This document shows, piece after piece, positions 50,871 to 63,547 of a stretch of DNA of 64,000 nucleotides. The position numbers and the translations under genes were made by a program. Within the stretch, counting starts at the first letter, position 1. Each line of letters begins with the position of its first letter. The DNA is from Bombus terrestris (Eukaryota > Arthropoda > Insecta > Hymenoptera > Apidae): NCBI RefSeq assembly GCF_910591885.1, contig NC_063281.1, forward strand, positions 12,011,200 through 12,075,199, read 5' to 3'. Under the pieces are notes generated by a model. That model was given only the letters and a program-made list of their open reading frames with translations. It was not told the origin of the DNA and did no database searches.

Positions 50871-53800
50871 GATATTTTACCTACAAGAATGTAGACAGGA
50901 AATGCAGAATCCTATCCAGGATCGGTATCCGTATATCGAGAATGGCTGTCGATGAATAACAGTCTTTTTTCTTTTATCGATAATCACTGGAGAATGCCTA
51001 TGTTGTTGCTGATGCGAGTTTTGACGCTCGCGATGATACACCTACGACCGATTGCGTAAGACATTAAAGTTAGCGCGCGCGGGCTTGGTCTTACTTTCAG
51101 CGTGTCAAGGACATCGGCGACAGACCCTGTCGGCCTAATTCCGTAAGATCGTTGCCAGGACGTGCGGACATAAAAAATCTCACCAACGTATTTTCTCTCT
51201 CTCTCTTTCATTTTTTCCGTTTCCGACTCTATACGATACGCAGGCAGATATCATACCGACTATCACGATCTACAATCACGGCTTCTATGTACGCCCGAAC
51301 AAGTATACATACGCGCGCATATACAAACAGGTAAAACTATTCGAACCTCGATCGTTGTACTTTAACAAGTTTGCGTAATCTTTTGAAAGAGTAACGGGAA
51401 GCTAATTCAAAGAAGAAACTATCAATTTACCACGAAGAAAGATATCTACGTATTGATGGTTTACGTGTCGTAGTAGTCGTTGTCTCGTGTAACGTTCGTA
51501 TCGTGTATGTCAGAAGTGGAGATTTTCTTGGCTCTCAGGAAAGTACGCGACGATAGACGCGTTGTCCTTGACACGGAGCGAACACGCCGTCATCGTCGTC
51601 GTCTCGAGTACTCGAATGAATTTTACTCTTCAGGCGTCGAAAGTGAAACACCCAAGCTATTTAGAGGCAACGTGACTGGAAATTTTTAATCGAATAAATT
51701 ATTGCTCGGACTACGGATGATTATATTTGGACAATTTTCTCTCTGATCGTTCCTTCGTTTCCCCTGTTTCCGTAGCTTGTACTTTCAATTTCGTTTCTCG
51801 TACCTTTTACCCTTCTTTCTTTCTCTCTTGTACGCGACAACGTCTTCTTGCTTTATTGTACGAAAAGAGAAATCATCATTGAGAAAATGTGTGAAAAAGA
51901 TCGTGTAAGTAATGATAACCGTTAACATTATGTTGTTAGGTTAAACAGTTGCATAATATAGAAGCGCGCCATTCGTAAAACTCGCTGAAATCAATTGAGT
52001 TCGTTTCTAATTTAAAAAAAGAATGTTCGTAATATGTAGAATAAAACGTAGTGGTATAGTAGCTTTCACGATAGCCGATAGTATTACGTAAATCGTCCTA
52101 GGCACCGTTTGAACAATTGTTTTGATTTAACAAAGCTGAAATTCCTTTTTTGCCATTTCTCTTTTACATTAATAAACTGTATTTTTGATTAAGATACCGT
52201 CTTCCTTTGATGTAACTTGTGTGGGGAACCATCGTGCAAAATTCAAATCAACGCGATCATCTGATAAAAGGGAAATAAGAAAAAAAAAAGGAAAGAGCAG
52301 AATAAAAACACTGTTCGTTCGATACTGCCTTTCCTTCCTTTTCGTTTACCCATTTATCAGTCTTGTACAGCGAATTCATAGAAATCGAATAGTTCTCAGG
52401 CAAATTACGTATTCGTCTATCTAACCAAACAATCATACCATAGATCGTGCGAATCAACAAGTTCGATGAACCTTTTGATCGAATTCCCTTCTGTACGCAT
52501 TGAAAAAACTTTGTTCGTGATCTCATCGAATCTCTTTATGAATAAGCTATTTCTTCATCGTATCTACGTGTCGTGCGATTCAATGCCAAAATCGTTTCAA
52601 AATCATTTGTTCGAGTGTCGTAATGCGCGTAACTACTTGATCTTGAATTCTACACATGATGTTGTCGCATGTGAGCTGATTTTCTTCCTCTTGCAATTAG
52701 TATACTTTGTTTATTGTTCGCCCGAGCCGAAGCACCCAGTGTACCGAGCCTCTTCTTCGCCTATACCATACTAATAATACGTACACGATTCTAATGAAAA
52801 TACAGTATATACGCTTGTGAAAAATTTGAAGATACAAGAGTGTACATGATACACAATATACACATAATAAAATATCTAAAATATAGTACTAGAATCGATG
52901 TACCCTAGGTTCGAAAGATTAGAGGTTGACTAACAGATTAAATTGCATGTTTAACTCCCAACCCTTGTATAACGATGATCAGGTCAACTCTGAACTCTGA
53001 ATTTTATCGATAATACAGTCACGCTAATAATACATCGCTTACACTAGCGATTAGATAGCTATTACTAATAGTTGGATTATCACGTGACTAATTATGTTTA
53101 CTTTTGCTGGCTGGATTTCCTGGCAATTGTATGCTAATGATTTTCTTAGAACTTTAAAAGTCCTTCTCCCAGTTGAAACGAATGTGACATCGAGATGTAT
53201 AAAATTCCAGAATAACAACATAGTTAATTTCTATTCGATGCTGTCAGAATACTACCACTCCACGATTTCATTGTATATTTATCGTAAACTACGCATGACA
53301 ATGATACACGTGTTCTTTCATCGTGTCATCGCGTTTCATTTCGTTTCATCTGTATTCCGGTGCTATCTTATACGCATATATTTTGGACGTTATGTCTATA
53401 AAGAAACACGAAGGAGAATCGAAAGATACGAAAAAAACAGATAACTCTTTCGCAATGAATTGCATATTAAGCAAGAAATTTGGAATCGACGAACTTCAAG
53501 ATCACTTTTTCGAGGCAAGTATATTCATCGTGAATCAAAATTCGAACGAATATTATTTTACATTTTCGATATATTTCTGCATGCGAAATAACCTCCTGTC
53601 GATTGTCAACTCCTGTCTCGTTAAGAATTAAGCAAATTCACGTACCTATACTTGGCAAGCTTTTCAAACTCAGCTTTCTCAAACGCGAAGCCTCCAACAC
53701 AATTCTGTTATTCTTGATCTTCGTCTTACTACGAGCCATGGAATCTTCCTGACTTCACTCGTACTACGGATTTAGACCCACGATTTATACATATATATCG

Positions 53801-56054
53801 TAAAGTGATATACAGGATCGTATTGAAACAAATCATGGAAAAACAAACGTAATCGGTGCAACTCGTTTCTCTGTTTTCACGATCAGGTTTACCGTCAGAC
53901 ACTTACTAGCCGTGCCGCTGACACTGGCATTGGCCTACTCTCTCCGGTATAGTTCGTTCTCCCCTGCTTACCTTCATAGTCTCGCTTTCTTTCGTATGTT
54001 TTCGTCTTATCGTTGAACGCAACTCACTCCGTTTCTATGATCGCGGAAAACTCGAATATATAAATTAAGCTTGATAAACGTTCGCAACACGTATCACGGA
54101 TGCGATGCTATGCTGGAGGCCGTGTAACAGAGAAACAAAGAGCTGATGAACTGCGTTTTCTATCTGAGAGAAAGGAAATAAGTGAATAGGTATTTATAAA
54201 CATCATTCGATCGTGACGATACAGATATATGTACACAGATAATAGTTGCACAAAAGAGTATTTCTTCATTAAAGGGTTGTTGTCTTACGAATGATCGATA
54301 ATGACAACAACCACGATAATGATAATGATAACGATAAGAAAAGAAGCCTCGTTTTTTCGGTACGACCTAGTTTTCAGTGAAAAAAGTCATCCGTTTCTCG
54401 TTCATTCCCGTGTCAAGTGCCACGCAATACAAATCGACGCATGTGAATACAACCATCCAGTATGTGAGCATACTACACGATCGACCAACCGGATAGGACA
54501 AGTGTCGAGTGGATAAGTGTCTGCGAACCCTTTCAGTTTGGAAACGCGTGCAAACACGCACGATGCACGCGAAATCGCGACACTCCGACCTGAAATGTAC
54601 ACGTATTCCAGTTCTTCTTCCTCCCAATCTCCATACTGTATCCTTGTCGTAATTATATTTGATTCTCCTATTGGATTGGATAAAAGGTAGTTTTCTCTCC
54701 TTTTTTCTAATGAATTTCTATCAATTAATTTCTATCAAGTAATGAAAAAAAATCGAATCCCATATATTCGAGAAATTTTGAATCTTGAATTTTCCTCTAT
54801 CTGTTCCAATATAACATAGTTTCATTGTTACTTATCACGGTCTTTACAAAATTTATTCAAGAAATGAAAGAGCCTCTAGAGCCTGTAAATAGACCGAATT
54901 TTTCAAGAAGACTCATGAAGCTATAGACAGTCTAATTCGGATTAAATCTTTTTTAACTCTCGCGATAGATTCTCCAAGCAACCTAATCTATGCAAATTTG
55001 TATAAATTCATATTTTCATAAATGCAATTTAAAGAGGCGAGAGCTGAGCCTCGTCAAATCTTACGACGAGTGCCATACTTTGCATATTTTAAATACATTC
55101 TGTGTATTTTTGCACCTTTAAATTTCCCATAAGTGCATAAACATTCACCGTCTATTGATCATATTTGCGCAGCATCCTCCCTTCGATTAACGCTACGAAA
55201 TGAAATGTGCAAGTACGTTCGAGATACAACGGACACGCTCAAGATCGTAGTTCGTGGAAACTTTTATTTGAATGAAATCGCACTTTCTTTTACCGTGTAC
55301 ACGCGTTCCGGAGTACCTTTCGTTCGAGGACAAGCAAAGGTCCACAACAACCAAGGAAACTGAGGTACGGTGCAACGACCGATCGTCAAGTAGGTCGGTT
55401 GTGGGCGCACGCAATCGTCGCAACGATTTTGAAAAACTGTCGTTCTACTTTTACATGGGAGCACTTTCACGGTCGCTAACCCCACGACAACGACACTTGC
55501 CATATATTTTGCATCCTCTCGTACTGCCTATACGTACGTATATACATAGCTGGCTATAAGTATTAGGAGGACGTCTACTCGCTATGTTTATTAGAGAACT
55601 GAAACAAATTTTACTTTATTTGACATTTTACACTGGTAGCTGCGCGTGGCGCGAACGAAATAGCAGATTTATTAATAAAGTAACTAGATAATAGAAGAGA
55701 AGAGCAAAGAAGAGCAATCAATTTGTATTAAATAACAACAGGTGTCTTAGCTCGTAAATAGCAGTGTGGTCACTTTGTTTGCGAGTGTTAATACGATGTT
55801 AGTGTTAACTTATGTGCATAAATTTCTTGGCAAATGTAACTGTTAGACTCGTATCCTTTTATCGATAGATGATACGGAATTTGATGCATCTTAGATATAA
55901 TAGATATAATATGGAATAGCGTGTAAAATATCCGAAGCGGAGTACTCGTTATAATACTTGCTTCGCTGTAGAACATTATTTTCATACAGGGATATATAGG
56001 GAAAGAAAGAGAAAGGAGGAAAAGCTTGTCACGACTATTGGCTGTTCTTTAAGT
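50871..56054. other. gene-poor intergenic DNA
   Basis: No supported gene. Long frames near 53094-53631 are compositional. A Tc1-like terminal word (GGCTATAAGTATTAGGAGGA, starting at 55552) may be a solitary transposon end. Short tandem GATAAT units occur near 54316-54336. Confidence 0.45.
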
Positions 56055-56231
56055 CTCGTTTGGATTAGTCAAGTTACTTGAATTCAAACGAGTGGAAATC
56101 AAATGACGTGATTAATAAGAACGAGTCAAGTAAATAACAGTTTTACGCTGATAAACACGTTTTAAGTTACTCGAATGTATGTAAATTGAAGGAATTCAGA
56201 TAACTTGACTAATTTGAATCAAGTTTTACGA
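56055..56231. mobile_element. palindromic MITE-like element
   Basis: The left arm (about 56059-56086, containing GGATTAGTCAAGTTACTTG) and the right arm (about 56190-56217 on the other strand, containing AATTAGTCAAGTTATCTG) agree at most of about 27 positions. The 100-bp centre contains further complementary words (ACGTGATTAA, AACACGTTTT). The whole could fold into a long imperfect hairpin. No clear target duplication. Confidence 0.4.
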
Positions 56232-57118
56232 ATATAAGTACTACATAACATTAAGAGTAGAACGAATTCAAATCGTGAACATCTTGAAACGATGTTTGTT
56301 GTTGCTCATCCTTGACACCGTTTACGAATCAACCCTACTCGTGATCACGCGCATATGCGATTAGTCGATCGAACGTTGTACCGTCGCAATTGAAATCATC
56401 TCACAGATAAAGCACGGTATCGTACAAATTAATACAATTCTGCGACTAGTGTAGCATCGATCGAAGTTTGTCCACGAAGAAGCATCAAATTTTGTATTAT
56501 TACAATAATAATACTATTATTGTTAGATACAACCATTGCTGGTAGGTAAAAGCGTTGTTTGTTTAAAAACATCGCGACCGATTTTTATTTACGTTAATCA
56601 AAACTTTCCATTAGATAAAAATTCTACGGTCGATGAGAGATACTTTTCGACGCTAGAAAAATACAATTAATACGAAAGTAATCGAAATAACGTAACAAAT
56701 TTCTACAAATAAATAAACAAGAGGGGAGACAGGAAAATTTGCACGTCCATGTATCTTCATGATCGTTGTGATATACAGCAGAGGGATATACGTTTTTTAG
56801 GGAAAGAGCGAGACAGATCTCTCAGAGCGAATAAACAAGAAAGAGTACGAAAAAAGGGGTGTTAACACAAAGTGGAAGAAGGGAAAAAAGAGAAAGGAGA
56901 GGAACGCAGAACGAAGAGAAACGCGAGTGCGCCTGTGCGACTGCATGCGTCGCTGCGAGGACGCCATAGTACCGCAACCCGCCGTCCGCCGTCGTCCCGG
57001 CGCCACAGTCTTTCTCTCCGTATGTACGGAGCCGGCTGAAGCTGATCGTTCAGCACGTACCTTCTTCCCTTTCATTTTTAACGTGTACGTCTACTCTATT
57101 TCTACACACTTCTTTTAC
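56232..57118. other. upstream region and leader exon of the metallopeptidase gene
   Basis: AT-rich to about 56900, then a GC-rich block (56930-57060) that probably holds the transcription start and 5' untranslated exon ending at the ATG at 57119-57121. No other gene. Confidence 0.4.
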
Positions 57119-60052
57119 GATGGTGAGTGAAATAGCTGACATTTGAAAAGCTGCAAATCGTACTGCCGCTTAAAAATTCCGATTCAATTTGTCAGACTTG
57201 CACGCCTACATCCTTGACAACCAAACGCGAATTCGAATAATTCCTTATCGACACACCTCGTTTACTCTCCAACTCGAAAGTTTGTTCTCTTTCTTCTAAC
57301 ACCGACTACAAAGTTCCCTCTCTTTGGTCGTTTTAATTTATATCGACACATCGTTTCGTTACTTATCTCGCACTCTTATCGGTGATTGCACGTATATATC
57401 TTTTTTTTCTTAATAAAAGCCAATCTTATACGATTTGAACGAAACTTTCTCATTGCTATTCAAGGGAAATCAATAAATCGCTCGATCGACTTGCCTTTAT
57501 TCCTTTCGACATTCTATGTGACGGTACGTGTCAGTGCGGTCCGAAGAACGGAAATTGAAGTGGGAAACAACTTGGAGGATTCTACTCCGTAGAGAAGCTT
57601 TTCTAAATCACCGCGAGATCGCAGCACCTCTCTTGGAATTGTCACTTTACATCGATATGGTCACTTTTTCGTGAAACTGCTATTATTCTTTTTATCCATC
57701 GAATGAAGCATTGAAGTTGTAAAAAATAAAAATAAAATAAAACCACATCTCTGTGCTTCCCTAATTCTATGTAAATGATACACTTTTATCAAAGGGGGTA
57801 ACATCGTCGTCTTCGTCTTCATCATCGTTTTCGCCTTTGCCGACGTGGTCATCGTCGTCGTCGTTGTCGTCGTCCTCGTCATCGTCGTCGTCGTCTTCGT
57901 CGTCGTCTTTGCCGTCATTGCCATCGTCGTCATTGTTATCGTCATCGTTATCGTCATCGTCATCGTCATCGTCATCGTTATTTTTATTGTCGTTATTACC
58001 GCTATTATCGTGCTTCTGCTCGTCATTGCCATTATAATCGTTGCCGTTTCTAACTCTCGTTACCCTCGTCTTTCTAATTTTTTTTAACGTTTAGCAATAT
58101 ATCTTGAAATTGTACATAAAAAACTTCACAGGTACTTCCAGACACGAATCTGACAAATCTTCTTCGTGAGCAGCAACATCAGCAGCAACGGCAGCAAGAA
58201 CAACAACGGTGTCAGCATAAATGTTATTACGAAGGTAATAGACAATTTCCATTAGAACGGGAGAACCGACAATGCAAATCCACGGAAAATGAGAATTCAG
58301 AAGAGATATCGATAACGAACGTTACGGATGGAGAGAGCTTATGTTATAGTTTAGCTCTGATACGAGGTCGCACGTCGATGGCGTATAGCTTCATCACCGT
58401 ACGAAATGAAAATAATCAAAGTTCCGAGTGGCCAATCGTATCTGGTGAATTTCGTGTAATAGTAGAATTGACACGAGGTCCGAACAGGTTGGAATTAGAA
58501 GTGGCGGGCCAAAAAAAGGGACTAGTTCTAATTCACGAGCCGAGAACGACGAGACTGCGTGTAACTCCTGTCTACGTGGTTTGTTTTGGACACGATGGAT
58601 ATTTCCAAGGTCCACAAGGAGAAGACCAGTCGCCGGAAAGTGCGACGATAAGGATAGGTCTCGGTGCCCGACTTTTACAAACTCTCACCGCCGAGAAGTT
58701 AAGGGAGGCGGGTTACGGAAGGAAAACGTTTCAACTGGAACGAGACTTGGGTGGTATGGAATGCTTGATAATGCACAGCATGCTCGACGTCGATCAGGCA
58801 CGTGCAATGAATCAGCGCGAACTTTGGAAATTCATTGCGCGAGAATTAATGACCGGTCCCTTGGCATCGGAAGATCGCAAATATCTTGCGTTTCTTTCCT
58901 GTACCAGATATCGAGGCGCGCCAAATCCACGCACTCGCGAAGATATTCTCGCGAGGACGCAAGGACACGCCGCGCTCGGTGGAGGTGGATTAGCGTTATT
59001 CGGTTCGGCATGTCTTCATACATGGCCTACCTGCATGGCGCAAATATTGCCTAGATTCCTCGACGCTACGGTCATCGATACCGAACAATTGATGGATGAC
59101 AGTAATTACCGCGGTACGCACGGTGGCTGCTTCGCCACGACTCTTGGCTCGGTTCTCCACGAATTAGGACACACTTTTGATCTCGGACATACTCATGAAG
59201 GCATAATGGGCCGCGGATTCGATTACGTCGATCGTGTCTTTGTTGGAGCGGCTGGGATCGATTTCAATCGCAACCCCGTTTTACGAAGAGATCCTCAACA
59301 CACAACGATCGCACTGAGTAGACCGCTCAGCGTGACAGTCACGATACAAGAACCATACGCTATGTTAGGGAGTCCTCGAAGAAATCGCTTACTTTCCGAA
59401 TCGTCCCGTCCTTCGTCTTCTCAAAACCCTTCCCAATTACTTGGCAGGCTATCCGCACCCGCTAGTCCTGAATTAAACAGATCCTTTTCCAAGAGTCTGA
59501 TGCAACCTGCATCGGAACAAACCTCTTCCAATTTGCAAACTGATCGTACATTTTGGTCACCATCCTGCGCAGCGTTTCTTGCTTATCATCGATGGTTCAA
59601 CAACGAAATGGACAACGTTTTCAACCGACCTTTCCACGACATCGAGTACGATGGGAAAAGGTATAATAAAATGTTTCTCTTCCAATTTTGATTCACTGGC
59701 GCATATACGCCCAATACACGTACACAAAACTTGCACATACACTCACTTACTCAGCCTCTTCCGTTGTTGCTATTATAGTTTTAAAACGGTTATTGTTTAT
59801 ATATGTATGTATATACGTTTCTTTTTTTTTTATCATAGAAACGTCGTAAGATCACGCTTCGGAGTACGAGTAATAGAGCTCAGAAAAACATCTGGTGGAA
59901 TGGTAGTTGGTTCTAAACAGTTTCCAGGCTCTCGACCACCTCTGGAGGCGTTAGTTCCACCAGCTCCATCTCATTGTCTTACCGCACTGACTCTCGTCGC
60001 TGAAGATTCGACTGGCAATGTTCTCAAATATCCACTTCCAACGGCGTTTTAA
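57119..60052 (+). CDS. YIL108W-like zinc metallopeptidase
   Basis: Predicted 581-residue putative zinc metallopeptidase of the family typified by yeast YIL108W (Pfam Metallopep), found in fungi and insects; its substrate is unknown. Exons: 57119-57121 (only the ATG), 58132-59660, 59839-60052. The large exon is open in frame from its acceptor, so translation must enter from upstream or start internally at Met84 (58378). The zinc site is HELGHTFDLGH (His344, Glu345, His348, His354), followed by a Gly-rich EGIMGRGFDYVDR. A Gln-rich N-terminal segment (residues about 14-35) and a Ser-rich linker (about 418-465) are likely disordered. The last exon (SRFGVRVIELRKTSGGMVVG) resembles a jacalin-like beta-prism edge known in this family. 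No signal peptide, so probably intracellular. The first intron carries a (TCG)n repeat. Confidence 0.8.
57803..57996 (+). repeat. (TCG/TCA)n trinucleotide repeat in an intron
   Basis: About 190 bp of TCG, TCA and TTG units (reading CATCGTCGTCGTCG in places) inside the first intron of the metallopeptidase gene. The long Ser- or Val/Ile-rich frames across it are by-products. Confidence 0.85.
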
Positions 60053-60454
60053 ACTTTCCAAGGTTATTGTCATTTTGCCACGATTTTATATCTTGAAAGC
60101 GGGAATATAGCCAATGTCGAACGATAAAAATCGACGCCGTTGAATCAACGTCCTATGTTTTTATAATCTTCGCATAGCGAGTAAGCACGATTAATATTAA
60201 TAATAATGCTTCGTCGCTAATGCTAATTCGAACGAAGATAACTTCAAGCTCAATATGTATTTGCTTACTAATTAATTATTGATATTTCCTACGAGCTTGT
60301 TTCTCTAATGCGCTATATTTGAAGAGAAATTTTTCCCAGTTTTATCGGTTTTTGTGAAAACTGTAACAGTAAAGCTTTCCGTATTGGACTCGAAAAACCT
60401 TATTGCCCTGTGTACGCTATTTATAACAAAATAAAATCATAGAGAGACACAAAG

Positions 60455-60493
<39 letters not shown>

Positions 60494-61351
60494 GAAAGAG
60501 AGCGTGTGTGCGTGCATGTGTTTAAACATGGAAGGAGAAAATGAGAATTTCATACGTCATACAATGTTATTAACTACATACTTCATTTCATTAAATTCTA
60601 ACATATTTTGTAAATACTATAGAGTTTTGTAGCAACTATTGATACATTGTATTTGATAAAGAAATACATATATTGTGCATTGACATTTCTATGTACGAAT
60701 GTGTGAACGAATGTATACAATAACACTACAGAAGGAACGAATGCTATAAAACCAGAATCTCTATTTCTTATTGCCGAAAATACGATAAAATTGTGAAATT
60801 GCCACGTATAGGTATGTATAGTTTAATAACTACGAATTTAGTTTGATATATTTACAATCAAGAAATAACATTAATATCCGACATATTCTACAAACATTGG
60901 GTTACTTACATGATAGTAACTAGGATGCCTTATGGACGATAATAATTTGTAGACATAGCTAATATGAAATTGCGAAACGACTAATAAACTTGTAAAAATA
61001 ATTTTGAAAAAAATAATTCAAAAGTGTCCGTAAAACCAATCCAGTTAACGATGTAATAAAATATATATTACACGACCATGCCACGTAATCGTTTAATTAA
61101 ATTTTATCAGAATGTTCATCAGTTTTTTCAGTTTGTTACAGGTAACTCTAGGATAAAATTGCTATTGCAGCTTATATATTGCAGCTAACAGCTATAATCC
61201 TAAGTATTTACTTATCATAAATCGATCGATAATATATTGAAAAAGACTGCAAGAACATTATTAATATTTCTTAAAAACTTTTAAAAATAAACACTTTCGT
61301 TATACGTTTTTTGTAGTTATAACTGAAATTACGTTATCCTAATACAGAATT
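60053..61351. other. spacer between metallopeptidase and GLTP genes
   Basis: AT-rich. Contains the metallopeptidase 3' UTR with an AATAAAA signal near 60429, a (GATA)n microsatellite at 60463-60492, and the GLTP promoter region. No other gene is seen. Confidence 0.6.
60463..60492 (+). repeat. (GATA)n microsatellite
   Basis: About seven GATA units, followed by GA-rich and GT-rich sequence. Confidence 0.9.
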
Positions 61352-62552
61352 ATGTTGTCACCTTCGTCGAGTGCAAACGATAACGAGGATGTCTTTACTT
61401 ATCAAATAGAAGTTTTATTTCCAAATATCACAGAAGACAAAATAAGAACCGTTGAATTCTTAGATGCAGCTCGAGGTCTTGTGCGAATTATTGGTACGCA
61501 TTTGATATCCAGTAAATATCACATAACCTACACGAAAACGAAATCTATAAAGACGAACACGAATGTTTCAGAAAAACTTGGCAAAGTGTTTGCTCCAGTT
61601 AAATATGATATCCAGGGCAACATTGATGTAAGTACATACCTTAAAATGCGATCATTCACAAGGATAATCATATATATACCTAAAAATAATTCTAGAAACT
61701 CACGTCCCGGCATGCAAAGGATAAAGAAAAAAACGCGATTCTACAAAATATGATTCTAATTGAAAAAAATACTGAAACTAAATTAATCGCTACAGATGCT
61801 CTAACGTGGTTAACCAGGTGCGTGTAGCATTTTTTCTTATGCATTTCTATTCTTTCCACTTTCTTACTTGGTTTCTGCTTAATTCGATTCGTGTGTATTA
61901 ATACTTCTCCATCACTTATTCTGTTCATTAGTTAAATCGAAACTCCAATCTATAAATTACAGAGCTTTGCATATGATTCTGTTATTTTTCGAACAAATTG
62001 TCGAGGACTCGAAAACGGCAACACCAACAGAGGATTTAGTAGCATTTTTAAAAAAAGCTTATAAAGAAGCTCTACAGCCATATCACGGTTGGATGGCGCA
62101 ACAACTTTTTGACGTAAGTCAGTATTTACTAAAAACGTATTCGCATACATGCGAAAAATTGTTCTTCTTTTCTTATATTATACGAAATGCATATGTACAT
62201 TCTTAATTATACTATTTAATTACATTTCCAATCAATTGATGTCAAAGCATAAAAACATTCATATAATACACGTGTTGAGTTTGACGAAATATGAGTTTAT
62301 ATTTTTCAAATAAATTAATACTTTCTACAATTTTTCTATTTATTTACATACTATTATTTACTATAATTTTCGACTTTTTGTTAACAGCTTCTTTCGCTCA
62401 TGGTTCCTACACGTTCGCAACTTTTACAAACATTTACTAATGAACAAACTACCGAGATTAGCATCATTATAAAGAGCATAGAAATTTATTTAATGCGTTT
62501 ACGAGAAAACGTATTAGCGATACAGTTATTTTATAAAACTAATAACCTCTGA
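61352..62552 (+). CDS. Gltp: Glycolipid transfer protein (GLTP)
   Basis: Predicted 211-residue cytosolic glycolipid transfer protein that moves glycosphingolipids between membranes. Exons: 61352-61493, 61572-61627, 61696-61817, 61963-62113, 62388-62552; phases close, and human GLTP is 209 residues. Ligand residues of the family are in place: Asp60, Asn64 and Lys67 in DIQGNIDK (as D48, N52, K55 in human), Trp104 in TWLTR (W96) and His148 in YHGW (H140). The first intron (61494-61571) is only 78 bp, a multiple of three, with no in-frame stop, so keeping it would insert 26 residues within the conserved RII-EKLGKVF junction. The spliced form fits the family better. The 3' end is 220 bp from the convergent TMEM17-like gene. 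Confidence 0.92.
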
Positions 62553-62772
62553 GATAAGACATTTTATTAGTCTGAGAATTGTGTTCATTAGGTATTGTGT
62601 TAATTGAGAATATTTGTTAAAGGAAAGATCTGCAATATTTTGCGGTATTTTAATATAATGTACTAGTATACTATACAGTAATTACACTTAGCCAGTATTT
62701 GCTCAAAATTCTATATATAATTAAAAAATGAGATTAGCTATAAAGGTATTTTAGAACAGTTTAACATCCATT

Positions 62773-63547
62773 TTATGTACATGTATTGTATAAATGCATT
62801 AAATAAAACACTTTAGCACGATGATCTGCTAAATTCATTAAAGCTATCGTACCTGTAATAATTTCAATAAGAAGAAGGCAAACCATAAAAGAATTGATAA
62901 ATGTTTCACTATAATGAGATGGTATTCCACGATCAAAAAGGAGAAATGCCTCTAGGGGAAGTTGTATTAATATCGAGATTAACCAGCAAGTAGTTAATTC
63001 TGGAATCTAATATTAACTTTCTTGCATGACAAAAATCTACAAATCAACTAAAAAAAGTCTATTACAAATAAAGTATGATTACCTTTCCGGTAAGATTTCC
63101 AAGGTACCCTAAATATAACTTTAAACTTTCAAAAATTGAAAGTATTAGAAATATTGCTATAGTTAGCAATTTATAAACATTTGTCAAATTATTGTACTGT
63201 GAACAAATAATAAATAAAATTAATACATATAAGTTAATATAGATTAGATGTTGATTTTATAACATCATTTTATAACTTCATCACACAGATGATATTTACT
63301 TTTGCATCCAAGTTTACAACAGTAATCAACAGCCAAACTGGGAAAAGCCATAGATTCACATACAGGGCTATTTGAAATGGTAAATTAGACCTTGTTTTGT
63401 TATCTGTAAAATATATTCTATTTCAAATGAGATGTTATTCTTTTCTAATTAAAGGAATTACATTTACACAAGTTGTAACTTACAATCATGATACATTAAC
63501 TTGGAAGATGTTTCATTAATAACATTTGTTGTAGTAAATTGTGACAT
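62773..63547 (-). CDS. TMEM17-like ciliary transmembrane protein
   Basis: Predicted 171-residue four-helix membrane protein of the TMEM17/TMEM216 group, which in animals belongs to the MKS module of the ciliary transition zone. Exons (minus): 63547-63484, 63403-63300, 63196-63083, 63006-62773; all are below 80 codons, and the phases close. Helices lie at residues about 32-53, 66-87, 98-118 and 132-153. Recognised TMEM17 stretches are LPFQIALYVNLWLFPVW (cf. LALQMSLYFNTYYFPLW), GYLGNL, and IPELTTCWLISILIQLPLEA (cf. VPELAGFWLLSLLLQLPL) followed by FLLFDRGI. The start AAAATGTCA follows a six-codon upstream frame (MSQNLF). Human TMEM17 is 198 residues, so both termini are a little shorter. In insects cilia are confined to sensory neurons and sperm, so expression should be restricted. 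Confidence 0.85.

Noticed and set aside
57661..58087. Met/Thr-rich, Ser-rich and Val/Ile-rich frames on both strands
   Set aside because: They come from the intronic (TCG/TCA)n repeat of the metallopeptidase gene.
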